Positions 36,052 to 44,666 of a DNA stretch of 64,000 nucleotides are shown in pieces; position 1 is the first letter of the stretch, and each line of letters starts with the position of its first letter. The notes under the pieces are model-generated. The model did not search any database, was not told the origin of the DNA, and was given only the letters and a program-made list of their open reading frames with translations. The stretch is from positions 1,612,001 through 1,676,000 of the forward strand of contig NZ_VFOW01000001.1 in the NCBI RefSeq assembly GCF_006716355.1, read 5' to 3'. Origin of the DNA: Stackebrandtia endophytica. Its GTDB lineage: Bacteria; Actinomycetota; Actinomycetes; Mycobacteriales; Micromonosporaceae. A program made the translations under genes and the position numbers.

Positions 36052-36101
36052 CAGGTTCGCAACTTGGTGGCGCCATGCCTCAGGTTCGCAACTTCGTGGC
36101 G
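36052..36101. repeat. 21-bp direct repeat across the GH26 gene's stop codon
   Basis: CAGGTTCGCAACTTGGTGGC begins at 36052 and recurs with one change at 36081-36101, a 29-base period. The second unit encodes the last residues and stop of the GH26-like gene, so the first looks like a duplicated, untranslated gene end. Confidence 0.7.
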
Positions 36102-37717
36102 AACGTCTTCGAGTCGGCCAGGGTGCGGTACGCGTCCAGTCCACGCGGCTCATTCTGCACCCGGGAATCCCGCCCCTCGGCGTTCTCCGATTCGAAGTAC
36201 ACCACCGCTTTCAAGCGCGGAAAGTGCGACAGTTGGTCGGTCGCGTGCTGGAACACCTTGGCCTGGTGCAGCGGATTGTCCTCCGAGTACCAGACGCCCC
36301 ACTCGGCGATCATCAACGGTTTGTCCGGGAAGTTGACCGCCGCCCAGTTGTAGAACCCGGGCCATTCCGGATTGGCGTCCGACACCCGGTTGACCAGCTC
36401 CGCGAAGTCCCCGAACCCGTGGCCGGGCTCGGAGTAGCCGTAGGTGTCCCAACCGACCCAGTCGACCACGTCGTCGCCCGGATACAGGTCACCGTGCCAG
36501 GGTTGGGCCGTCCACTTCAGATACGCCATGTACACCATGACGGTGACCAGTTTGTCGGCACCGCCGGCCCGCAGCCGCTCGACGACGTACCGGAACATGT
36601 CGGCGTAGTCGGTTGCGGTGTAACCGGATCCGGCTTCGGGCACCACGTCGTTCTCCGGCTCATGATGGACGGTGAAGAACATGGGCCGGTCGAACTCGGT
36701 CGCGATGTGCCGCGCGAGTTCGTCCAGGTAGGCGTCGGTCTGCGGGTCGCCCGCCGCGATCTGCGCCCAGGTCACGTCGGTGGGTTTCCAGTTGAGGAAC
36801 AGTGCGCGTGGCCGCTGCGGATCGGTGGCGATGGCTATCTGATCGGCGGTGGGGAACAGTTCGCCACGTCCACGGTGGTAGGCGTGGTAGATGTGCTGCT
36901 GTCGGCCGGTCAACTCCTCGAATCGCAGCAGCGCCTCGGTTTTGGACCCGGGCACGTGGGCTCCGGGAGCCACTCCCAACAGCGCACCGCAGCTGGGAAC
37001 CAGCAGTTCATCGGTCTCGCAGGGTTCCTCCCCCACCGGCGTGGCCTCGACCGGACCGGCCAACGGACGTCGGGTCGGCTCGGAACCGGGATCCTCGGGC
37101 GTGCCGGGGCTCCGCACTCCGACCGGTGGCATCTCCAGGCGAAGACTCGGTGCACCCGACGTCGACTCCCGCGAGTGCATCCGCCACAGTTTCCCGGTGG
37201 CCGGAGTCGTGACCGCGAACGAGGCGACCCGTCCGGGACGCACCGCCTGCGAGACGTCGAACTCGACGGTTCGGGCGTCGGCCGATACTGCCACGGTGTC
37301 CAGCACCCGCCCCAGCGGCGGAGCTTCGGCGGCCGTCAACACCCCCTCCGACCAGGCCGGGTCGACCTGGCTGATCTCCAGCAACCCCGCCACACCCGGT
37401 TCCACCATCGACAGCTGGAGCGCGGCGGCGCTCGGCTGCCCCACCGTCGGGATCGCGAAGCGCAGATACCCCACCGCGACACCGGCCTCATCAGACACTC
37501 CAACATGGAGTTCCGTGGCGGAGCCGCTGTTGCGTTCCGGCTGGTCGCCCATCGTGTAGGTGTCGCCCTTGGCCGCCAGGCCGGGCTGCTCGGCACCGGC
37601 GATCGGGAGTGGCGAGAACTCCAGCAATCCCAGGCCGTGCCCCGCCGTCAGCCCGGCGAGGACGACGGCCAGCACCATCGTCCCGGTCAGAAATCGTCGC
37701 TTCCGTGCCTTGCCCAT
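36080..37717 (-). CDS. Secreted GH26-like glycoside hydrolase with N-terminal DNRLRE/CBM96-type domain
   Basis: The 545-residue exported protein has a basic plus hydrophobic signal (GKARKRRFLTGTMVLAVVL). Residues about 50-200 resemble the DNRLRE/CBM96 beta domain (KGDTYTMGDQPERNSGSA, VGYLRFAIP). After a Pro-rich linker comes a TIM-barrel domain: probable acid/base Glu in FTVHHEPEND and nucleophile in LMIAEWGVW, as in GH26 (beta-mannanase-like). It is divergent from the polysaccharide operon and may trim that polymer or an environmental mannan. GGGGG five bases before ATG 37717 supports the start; TTG 37729 is a weaker alternative. Confidence 0.85.
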   Translation of the reverse strand: MGKARKRRFLTGTMVLAVVLAGLTAGHGLGLLEFSPLPIAGAEQPGLAAKGDTYTMGDQPERNSGSATELHVGVSDEAGVAVGYLRFAIPTVGQPSAAALQLSMVEPGVAGLLEISQVDPAWSEGVLTAAEAPPLGRVLDTVAVSADARTVEFDVSQAVRPGRVASFAVTTPATGKLWRMHSRESTSGAPSLRLEMPPVGVRSPGTPEDPGSEPTRRPLAGPVEATPVGEEPCETDELLVPSCGALLGVAPGAHVPGSKTEALLRFEELTGRQQHIYHAYHRGRGELFPTADQIAIATDPQRPRALFLNWKPTDVTWAQIAAGDPQTDAYLDELARHIATEFDRPMFFTVHHEPENDVVPEAGSGYTATDYADMFRYVVERLRAGGADKLVTVMVYMAYLKWTAQPWHGDLYPGDDVVDWVGWDTYGYSEPGHGFGDFAELVNRVSDANPEWPGFYNWAAVNFPDKPLMIAEWGVWYSEDNPLHQAKVFQHATDQLSHFPRLKAVVYFESENAEGRDSRVQNEPRGLDAYRTLADSKTFATKLRT

Positions 37718-37988
37718 GGTCGCCCCCAAGGTCGCGGTTACCGCCTATTACCCCATCAACCGAGCGATCAACGGCGGCGACACTCCGCAGGACGGTCCAA
37801 TATGTTCGCCCGCCGGGCGTGCCGACCCCACCATTCGGACACCTCGACGCCTCAATCCGATTCACACCCCGAAACACTCACTTTTGGTGATTGACTGGGC
37901 ACTAATAGTGCGTCACGACCGTTTCCGGTTCTCGTGACGCTCGTTGATCTCATCGACGTGTCCGCCTGCCAGGAAGGCCATACGTACC
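37718..37988. promoter_or_regulatory. Divergent promoter region of the polysaccharide locus
   Basis: These 271 bases separate the GH26-like gene and the Wzz-like gene. TTGACT (37891-37896) is a reasonable -35 element. The palindrome GCACTAATAGTGC (37899-37911) lies just after it and could be an operator. AGGAAGG at 37971-37977 is the ribosome site of the downstream gene. Confidence 0.4.
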
Positions 37989-39683
37989 TTGTCTGCCCCC
38001 AGTTCAGGCCGCACCCTCGGTGACTACTTCGCCATCTTGAGCCGACACCGGTGGCTCCTGATCACGGTCACCGCGCTGGGACTCGCGGCGGGCGCCGGCT
38101 ACGCCGTCTTCGCGCCCAAGCACTACGAATCCACGACCTCGGTGCTGGTACAGCCCACCGGTGCCGAAGACGGGGCCGTCAGCCAGAGTCGCACCAGAAC
38201 CGAGATCAACCTCGACACCGAAGCCCAACTGGTGAAGTCCACCCAGGTCGCCTCCCTCGCCGCCGAGCAGCTCGGCGAAACCGAACTGACACCCGCCGAA
38301 CTCGCCGAGCAGGTCCGGGTCACCGTCCCGCCCAACACCTCGATCCTCAGCATCGGATTCATCGCGACCGGGCCACGCGACGCGCAGGCGGGCGCCGAGG
38401 CGTTCGCCGCCGCCTACCTGGAACATCGGGCCCTCTCCGCCCATGCCCGCCTGTCGGACCAGGCCGACGCCACCGAATCGGAACTGGCCACACTGCGGGA
38501 CGAACGAGAGGACGTGTCCACACAGCTCGACTCGTTGAGCAGGAACTCGTCCCGCTATACGGCGTTGGTGACCGATCGAGACATTCTGGACGGCCAGATC
38601 GCCGAACTGACCACGGCGCACAGCCAGCTGCGTACCGCCGCCGAATCGGTGGGTTCGGGCCGGGTCATCAGCGAGGCGGCCATGCCCACCACCTCCACCT
38701 CACCGCATTACCTGATCAGCATGATCGGTGGTGCACTGGTCGGACTGCTGCTGGCGCTGTGCCTGGTCACGGCACGGATGCGGTTCGCGGTCCGGGTCTG
38801 GCATCCGGTGGACCTGCCCCGCCGTTGCGGAGTAGACGTGCTCGCCTCGCTGCCGGGTCGGTTGGAGATCAAGACGACCGACGTGTTCGGCGCCTTCGGT
38901 GCCGCCGGGCGAGTATTCGGAAAGCTGCGCCACGAGGTCGTCGCGGCGTTGGGTGCCCCGGCCCGGGTGATCGTGGTCGCCGGAGTGGCGGCCGGATCGG
39001 CCTCCAGTGTGGTGGCCGCCAATCTCGCCGCCGCGCTGGCCCGCGCCGGCGACACCGTCACCGCGGTGGCGACCCACCCCAACGGCGGCCGGGTCACCCT
39101 GGTCACGCTGTTGGGAACACCGGCGGTACCGGGGTTGGCCGATGTGTTCGGCGGCCGGGTGAGTCTGGACGACGCGGTGCACCGGGCGGCACGCCAACCG
39201 AACCTGACGGTGATCGGGCCCGGTGGCAGCGCGACGGCCGCAGGATTGTCGAACGAGACCGTGTCCACGTTGGCCGAGAGGTTGCGCGATCGCGCCTCCT
39301 ATGTGATCGTCGACGCCGCACCGATGGCGGTGTCCTCGGATGCGCAGCTCCTGGCCTCCATCGCCGACGGCGTGCTGTTGACGGTCGAATGTGGTCACGA
39401 CCGGATCGACCAGGTGACCGAGGCGGTTCAGGCGATCCAACGAGTCGATGCTCCGCTGCTGGGCGCGGTGGTCCTGCCCCGCGGTGTACTGCCCAAGGGC
39501 GCCGCACCGGAGGCTCCCCGGTTGGATCCGCGTCCGGCGCTGACTCAGCACCCGGCGCCCCGGCCCCGCAACGACGGCGGGTCGACTGAGGACGATGCCG
39601 ACGACCGGCCCACCGAGGTGATGCCCGCCGTGTCCGCCGACGACGGGTCGCCCGACTCCACCGTCGATACCCGCCGTCCATGA
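37989..39683 (+). CDS. Wzz/BY-kinase-like polysaccharide co-polymerase with degenerate ATP site
   Basis: The 564-residue membrane protein has a Wzz fold: TM1 (about 21-42, RHRWLLITVTALGLAAGAGY), a periplasmic coiled-coil part (LSDQADATESELATLRDERE) and TM2 (ISMIGGALVGLLLALCL). The cytoplasmic part resembles CpsD/CapB ATPases, but the Walker A region reads VAGVAAGSASSVVAANLA with no GK[ST], while Walker B is kept as YVIVDAAPM. No C-terminal tyrosine cluster exists. It probably controls chain length as a structural protein without kinase activity. TTG 37989 is preceded by AGGAAGG, 11 bases upstream; TTG 37944 is possible. It overlaps the next gene by four bases. Confidence 0.85.
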   Translation: MSAPSSGRTLGDYFAILSRHRWLLITVTALGLAAGAGYAVFAPKHYESTTSVLVQPTGAEDGAVSQSRTRTEINLDTEAQLVKSTQVASLAAEQLGETELTPAELAEQVRVTVPPNTSILSIGFIATGPRDAQAGAEAFAAAYLEHRALSAHARLSDQADATESELATLRDEREDVSTQLDSLSRNSSRYTALVTDRDILDGQIAELTTAHSQLRTAAESVGSGRVISEAAMPTTSTSPHYLISMIGGALVGLLLALCLVTARMRFAVRVWHPVDLPRRCGVDVLASLPGRLEIKTTDVFGAFGAAGRVFGKLRHEVVAALGAPARVIVVAGVAAGSASSVVAANLAAALARAGDTVTAVATHPNGGRVTLVTLLGTPAVPGLADVFGGRVSLDDAVHRAARQPNLTVIGPGGSATAAGLSNETVSTLAERLRDRASYVIVDAAPMAVSSDAQLLASIADGVLLTVECGHDRIDQVTEAVQAIQRVDAPLLGAVVLPRGVLPKGAAPEAPRLDPRPALTQHPAPRPRNDGGSTEDDADDRPTEVMPAVSADDGSPDSTVDTRRP

Positions 39684-41044
39684 CGATCGGTTCGCCGCTC
39701 TCCGCCACTCTGGACACCACGCCACACCGGTTGCTGACCGGCCCCGGCGCGGCGCTGACCTGGCTGCTGCTGTTCTTTCCGCTCTGGTGGGTACTCGGTC
39801 TTGGCGGCCTGATCTTCTACCTGGCGGCGATACCGATGGCGGTGTCGCTGGTGCGGCGCCGACACATCGAGGTGCCGCCGATGTTCGGGTTCTGGCTGGC
39901 GTTCTGCCTGGTGGTACTGGTGAGCATGTCGGCGTTGAACCTGGATCCCGCCAACACCGTCGCCGAGAACTGGTGGGGGCGCGTCCCGGGTGCGGTCTAT
40001 CGGGCTGCCGGTTACCTGTGCGTCACCGTGATCACGCTGTACGCGGTGAATCTGACCGAGCGGGAATACCCGCGCCGACTCCTGGTGAACCTGTTGGCGT
40101 GGACGGCGGTGGTCACCGTCGCGGGCGGTCTGCTCGGCACCTACTGGGGCCATCTGGAGTTCACCTCCCCGGTGGAGGCGCTGTTGCCGCCGGGAGTGGC
40201 CGCCGACGGCTTCGTGAAATCCCTGGTCCACCCGCAGGCGGCGCAGGTCATGGACTTCCTCGGCTACGAGGCCCCCCGACCTGCCGCGCCGTGGGGCTAC
40301 ACCAACACGTGGGGGAACGTCCTGGCGATCACCGCGGGTTGGGTCGTGGTGGCCGCGTTCTGTTTCCCGGTCCGGTGGGGTTGGCGACTCGGTGCGGTGG
40401 CACTGCTGGTGATCGCGGTGATCCCGACGGTGGAGTCGATGAACCGCGGGGTGTGGTTCAACCTGGCCCTGGGCGCGGCGATCGTGGCGCTTCGGATGAC
40501 CCTGATCGGCAAGGTGTGGATTCTGGGGGTCCTCGGGCTGGCGGGGGCGATCGGGCTGGGCCTCGTCCTGGTCACTCCACTGAGCACCACCGTGATGGCC
40601 AGATTGGACAATCCACATTCGGATGACGGACGCGGCTTCGCGACATCGACGGCGATGGAGGCGATCGGCGAGTCGCCGATCCTGGGCTTCGGGTCGACAC
40701 GGAAGGCGATCGGATCCGGCGACTCGATCGCGGTGGGGCCGACACACGACTGCCCTCGTTGCGGAGGAAGGACCCTGGGAGGCAACGGTCAACTGTGGCA
40801 GGTCCTGTTCGCTCACGGGCTAGCCGGCGCCGTGACCTATATTGGGTTTTTTTGTGCTGTTTTGTGGCGATTTCGCCGCGACCACTCGGCCATCGGAATC
40901 GTTGGTTCGGTTGTGATGGTTTTGTCGCTGACCTCGATGTTCTATTACAACGCGCTGGTGGCCCCGGCCGTGTTCACCATGCTGGTGTACGCGTTGCTGT
41001 GGCGAAACGAGCGTGACGGCGCCCTGGAGGGGGCTCGACGATGA
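39680..41044 (+). CDS. O-antigen ligase/Wzy-like polymerase
   Basis: The 454-residue membrane protein has about 10-12 hydrophobic segments. Its large outer loop holds WGYTNTWGNVLAI and MNRGVWFNLALG before further helices, as in Wzy_C/O-antigen ligase proteins; LGFGSTR follows. It probably polymerises lipid-linked repeat units outside the membrane. ATGA overlaps the Wzz-like stop, indicating coupled translation. Around 40843-40880 the codons turn AT-rich (two TTT codons, a run of seven T), unlike the rest. Confidence 0.85.
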   Translation: MTIGSPLSATLDTTPHRLLTGPGAALTWLLLFFPLWWVLGLGGLIFYLAAIPMAVSLVRRRHIEVPPMFGFWLAFCLVVLVSMSALNLDPANTVAENWWGRVPGAVYRAAGYLCVTVITLYAVNLTEREYPRRLLVNLLAWTAVVTVAGGLLGTYWGHLEFTSPVEALLPPGVAADGFVKSLVHPQAAQVMDFLGYEAPRPAAPWGYTNTWGNVLAITAGWVVVAAFCFPVRWGWRLGAVALLVIAVIPTVESMNRGVWFNLALGAAIVALRMTLIGKVWILGVLGLAGAIGLGLVLVTPLSTTVMARLDNPHSDDGRGFATSTAMEAIGESPILGFGSTRKAIGSGDSIAVGPTHDCPRCGGRTLGGNGQLWQVLFAHGLAGAVTYIGFFCAVLWRFRRDHSAIGIVGSVVMVLSLTSMFYYNALVAPAVFTMLVYALLWRNERDGALEGARR

Positions 41045-42258
41045 GCGAACGAGTCGCCGCCACCGACGACCAGCAGCGACGCGCCGACTATCTGGCCGAA
41101 GTCACCACCACCCTGTACCCGGACACCGCAACGACGGGAAACATCGGCTACATCGCGGTGCCCAACCTCCGGCACCCCCGCGTGTTGGTGCCGGCCGCCT
41201 CCCGCCGACTGGCCGCCATGGCACTGCGCCACTACGCACGGCCGGCCGGCCGGTCGGCCCGCCTCAAACGGGACGCCGCGGTGGCGGCACTGCTCAGCGG
41301 CGGCGACCGTGTGCTGCTGCGGGATCGGCTGGAACTGCCGTCGAGCCCCTCCGACATCAACTCCTACCTGCGCACCGCGTTGGGCACCGAGATCCACATG
41401 TGCATCCATATCGGACCGGCCCGCGCCAACCGGAAGCCGGTACTTCAACTACTCAATTGCGACGCCAAGACCATCGGGTTCACCAAGCTCGGCACCAACC
41501 CGTTGACGCGGGAGCTGGTCGGCGCCGAGACGACGGCATTGCGCGAGCTGGCCTCGGTCGACCTGCGGTCGACCCGCATCCCCGAGGTGTTGCACGCCGG
41601 CACCTGGCGCGGAAACACCGTGCTGGTGCAGGAGGCGCTGCCCGGTTGGCGACGACCGGTCGCCACCAACCAGGACCGGTTGATGCACGCCATGCGGGAG
41701 TTCGCCGAGTGTCGCGGGGTGACCCGGCAACGCCTGCAGGACAGTCCGTACCACGAAGTCCTGCAACGACGGCTCGACGTGTTGGCGCTGCGCACCAACC
41801 CGGACGCGGCCACCCTCGTCGACGCCGCGACCCGACTGCTTCGGCGACACGCCGAACAACCACTGGAGTTCGGCGCCTGGCACGGTGACTGGACACCATG
41901 GAACATGGCGATGCTCTCCGACCAGATCCTGCTGTGGGATCTGGAACGGTTCACCGTCGGTGTCCCCATCGGTTTCGACGCGCTGCACTACGCCTTGCAG
42001 CGCGACATCGTGACCCTGGGCAGCGACCCCACCACGGCGGTCCTGACACTGCTGGCACAGGCGCCGCGACTCATGGCCCGGTTCGACGTCGTCGAGACGG
42101 CCGCCCGGGTCAGCGCGCTCCTGTACCTGGTGGACCTGGCTGCTCGCTACCTGACCGACCGTCAGGCCGAAGCCGGGGCGACGCTGGGTGCCCTGGGCCG
42201 CTGGTTGTTGCCCACGCTGCTTCGACACGTGGCCACCGAAGGAGGAGTTGTTCTGTGA
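41041..42258 (+). CDS. Phosphotransferase (APH/choline-kinase fold) in polysaccharide operon
   Basis: The 405-residue soluble protein has the kinase-like core: WHGDWTPWNM (catalytic HGDxxxxN) and LLWDLERF (metal-binding Asp) near residues 280-305. The N-terminal lobe contains ETTALRELASVDL and VLVQEALPGWRRP as its lid and hinge. It is not an obvious antibiotic kinase. It starts with ATGA overlapping the polymerase and ends with GTGA overlapping the sulfotransferase, so it is bound to this operon. A role phosphorylating a sugar or alcohol substituent is my inference. Confidence 0.82.
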   Translation: MSERVAATDDQQRRADYLAEVTTTLYPDTATTGNIGYIAVPNLRHPRVLVPAASRRLAAMALRHYARPAGRSARLKRDAAVAALLSGGDRVLLRDRLELPSSPSDINSYLRTALGTEIHMCIHIGPARANRKPVLQLLNCDAKTIGFTKLGTNPLTRELVGAETTALRELASVDLRSTRIPEVLHAGTWRGNTVLVQEALPGWRRPVATNQDRLMHAMREFAECRGVTRQRLQDSPYHEVLQRRLDVLALRTNPDAATLVDAATRLLRRHAEQPLEFGAWHGDWTPWNMAMLSDQILLWDLERFTVGVPIGFDALHYALQRDIVTLGSDPTTAVLTLLAQAPRLMARFDVVETAARVSALLYLVDLAARYLTDRQAEAGATLGALGRWLLPTLLRHVATEGGVVL

Positions 42259-43133
42259 AACTGCTGGCCGAGCGCGTCCCTGCACCCGTGAAACGGTTGA
42301 TCCACACCGGAAGCCGTACCTACGGCAGATTGACCGCGTCGGGGCGACTGTTGCCGGGCTTCCTGGTCAGCGGTGGACAACGATGCGGAACCACGTCGCT
42401 GTATCGACTGCTGTCCTCGCATCCGGCCATCCTCAAGCCCATATTCCACAAGGGAATTCACTACTTCGACACCGGTTACCACAATGGGATCACCTGGTAC
42501 CGGGCGCACTTTCCCACGCGGGCGACCGCACAGCGGGTCGGCGAGCAGACCGGGCTGGCCGCCCAGGCGTTCGAGTCCAGCCCCTACTACCTGTACCACC
42601 CGTTGGCCGCCGAACGGTTCTCCCGCGACCTGCCCGGGGTGAAACTGATCGTGCTGGTGCGCGACCCGGTCGAACGGGCCAGGTCACAGCACGCCCACGA
42701 GGTGGCACGCGGTTTCGAGGACATCACGGACTTCCGGCGGGCCGTCGAGGCCGAGGAGAAGCGACTCGACGGCGAGATCGACCTGTTGCAGCGCGACCCG
42801 CGCCACTACAGCTTCAGCCACCAGCACCACGCCTACACGCTGCGCGGCCAATACACCGACCACCTGGAACGGATCTGTCGGGTCATCGCACCCGAACGGA
42901 TCCTGGTGGTCGACAGTGGGGACTTCTTCACCGACCCCGAACCCGTCTACGACCGGATACTGCGGTTCCTGGGGTTGCCCTGGCTGGGGGACCCGGTCTT
43001 CGCCCAGCACAACGCCCGACCGCGGAAGGCACCCACCGACACCGCACTGGAAACGCGACTGCGCAAGCACTTCGCCCCCTACGACGAGCGGTTGGCCGAG
43101 TGGCTCGGCACGACCCCGTCGTGGCACAGGTGA
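42255..43133 (+). CDS. PAPS-dependent sulfotransferase, heparan-sulfotransferase-like
   Basis: The 292-residue enzyme has the 5'-phosphosulfate loop SGGQRCGTTSLYRLLSSHP (about 37-55) and the 3'-phosphate site LIVLVRDPVERARSQHAHE (about 132-150), the order of the sulfotransferase-1 family. A general-base His may lie in the KPIFHKGIHYF segment. It should move sulfate from PAPS to a hydroxyl of the polysaccharide repeat unit. GGAGGAG seven bases before GTG 42255 decides the start. Overlaps of four bases on both sides tie it to the kinase and flippase. Confidence 0.9.
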   Translation: MKLLAERVPAPVKRLIHTGSRTYGRLTASGRLLPGFLVSGGQRCGTTSLYRLLSSHPAILKPIFHKGIHYFDTGYHNGITWYRAHFPTRATAQRVGEQTGLAAQAFESSPYYLYHPLAAERFSRDLPGVKLIVLVRDPVERARSQHAHEVARGFEDITDFRRAVEAEEKRLDGEIDLLQRDPRHYSFSHQHHAYTLRGQYTDHLERICRVIAPERILVVDSGDFFTDPEPVYDRILRFLGLPWLGDPVFAQHNARPRKAPTDTALETRLRKHFAPYDERLAEWLGTTPSWHR

Positions 43134-44656
43134 GCGTCTCCGCGCCTCAACTGCGTACCCTCCGCGACCGGGCGCTGCGCGGTACCGCTCGCGGTGGTCT
43201 GCTGAACCTGTTCGGAGCCGCCGTCGCCGGCGCCGGCGGGCTGGCGATCACCTGGCTCGTCGCGTTCGGGCTGGGACCGCAGGCCGCCGGTCAGTTCTTC
43301 GCCGCGACGTCGGCCTTCCTCATCGCCACCGCCGTGGCCAGGCTGGGTACCCCGACCGGACTCGTCTACTGGGTGGCGCGCTGCCGGGCACACGACCCGT
43401 CCGGTTTGGACACCGTCCTGCGTGCGGGGCTCGTCCCCGCCACCGTCGCATCCCTTCTGATCGCGGTCGTCGCCTTCGCCTGGGCACCACAGCTGTCACT
43501 GTGGCATGAGGACGGCGGGCCCCAGTTCGTGGCGATGCTTCGAGCCCTGGCGGTCTTCCTGCCGGCGGCGGTGGCCATGGAGGCCCTGTTGGCGGCCACC
43601 CGGGGCTTTCAACGGATGCGCGCGACGGTCGCGATCGAGAAGCTCGGCCGCACCGTGGCCCAGCTGGGCCTGTTGTGGGTCGCGGTGTCGTGGCTGTCGG
43701 GCTTCTCCGACCAGCAGGGTGGGATCACGGCGGTGGCGGTGGCCTGGGCGCTGCCGTATCTTCCGGCGGCGGTCATGGCGGGTCTGTGGTTGCGGCGCCT
43801 GCGTGCCACTCGGGTACCCGCCGCCGTCGAACCGCCCGACCTCCCCACCACGGCCCGTCGATTCTGGGCCTACACCACGCCACGTGCGATCGCCGGTGCC
43901 GCGCACCTGATCCTGCAGCGCATGGACATCCTGCTGGTGGCGGGCATGTTGGGATTCACCGAGGCGGCCCTGTACACGGTGGCGACCCGATTCGTCACGG
44001 TGGCTCAGTTGACATCCGGGGCGATCGGTTCGGCCGTGCAACCCCGATTGGCCACCAGCATGTCGGCGGCCGACTACGACACCGCCAAGTCGTTGTATCA
44101 GGTGACGACCGGCTGGATCGTCATCTCCAGTTGGCCGATCCTGTTGTCGGTGGGCTGGTTGGCACCGCAGTACCTGGGGGTCTTCGGCTCGGAGTACGTC
44201 ACCACCGCGGGAGTCACGGTGGTGTGGCTGTTGGTGGCGGGCATGCTGTCGGCGACCGTGTGCGGCGTTGTCGACAGCGTACTGGTGATGGCCGGTCGCA
44301 CCGGATGGCAGTTGTACAACGTGGTCGTGGCGCTGGCGGTGAACCTGGGATTGAACCTGTGGCTGATCCCGTCGCAGGGCATCGTGGGCGCCGCGATCGC
44401 CTGGGCGGTGTCGCTGGCGGTGAACAACGTGATCCCGTTGGCACTGCTCAACGGCGGTTTTCGGTTGCATCCCATCGGAAACGGCACGGTGACCGCGATC
44501 GGGTTGACGGTCGGGTGGTTCGGGGTGCTTCCGGCGCTCGCGTCGGCGATGGGTGGGCCCGGCGTGATGGTCGCGGCGTTGTCGATCGGGGGAATCGGGT
44601 TGGTCGCTTCGGCGTGGCGATCCCGGAACACGCTGCTGCGGCCGGCGCGTCAATGA
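43130..44656 (+). CDS. Wzx-like oligosaccharide flippase (MOP family)
   Basis: The 508-residue membrane protein has about 14 hydrophobic segments. Polysaccharide-flippase features include NLFGAAVAGAGGLAITWLVA at the start, RMDILLVAGMLGFTEAALYT in the middle, and AAIAWAVSLAVNNVIPLALL near the end. It would move lipid-linked units across the membrane. GTG 43130 overlaps the sulfotransferase stop in the same GTGA pattern as the neighbour; GTG 43121 is an alternative. The longer frame from 42188 is only the sulfotransferase read in another phase. Confidence 0.9.
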   Translation: MSVSAPQLRTLRDRALRGTARGGLLNLFGAAVAGAGGLAITWLVAFGLGPQAAGQFFAATSAFLIATAVARLGTPTGLVYWVARCRAHDPSGLDTVLRAGLVPATVASLLIAVVAFAWAPQLSLWHEDGGPQFVAMLRALAVFLPAAVAMEALLAATRGFQRMRATVAIEKLGRTVAQLGLLWVAVSWLSGFSDQQGGITAVAVAWALPYLPAAVMAGLWLRRLRATRVPAAVEPPDLPTTARRFWAYTTPRAIAGAAHLILQRMDILLVAGMLGFTEAALYTVATRFVTVAQLTSGAIGSAVQPRLATSMSAADYDTAKSLYQVTTGWIVISSWPILLSVGWLAPQYLGVFGSEYVTTAGVTVVWLLVAGMLSATVCGVVDSVLVMAGRTGWQLYNVVVALAVNLGLNLWLIPSQGIVGAAIAWAVSLAVNNVIPLALLNGGFRLHPIGNGTVTAIGLTVGWFGVLPALASAMGGPGVMVAALSIGGIGLVASAWRSRNTLLRPARQ

Positions 44657-44666
44657 CAATGACCCG

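Noticed and set aside
33928-37894. Two long plus-strand frames (33928-35991 and 36041-37894)
   Set aside because: They are antisense shadows of the alkaline phosphatase and GH26-like genes.
39545-40816. 423-codon minus-strand frame opposite the polymerase
   Set aside because: It is antisense to real, motif-bearing genes and has shadow-like composition.
41041-42258. Aminoglycoside resistance gene
   Set aside because: Only the general phosphotransferase motifs fit; the operon context is polysaccharide synthesis.
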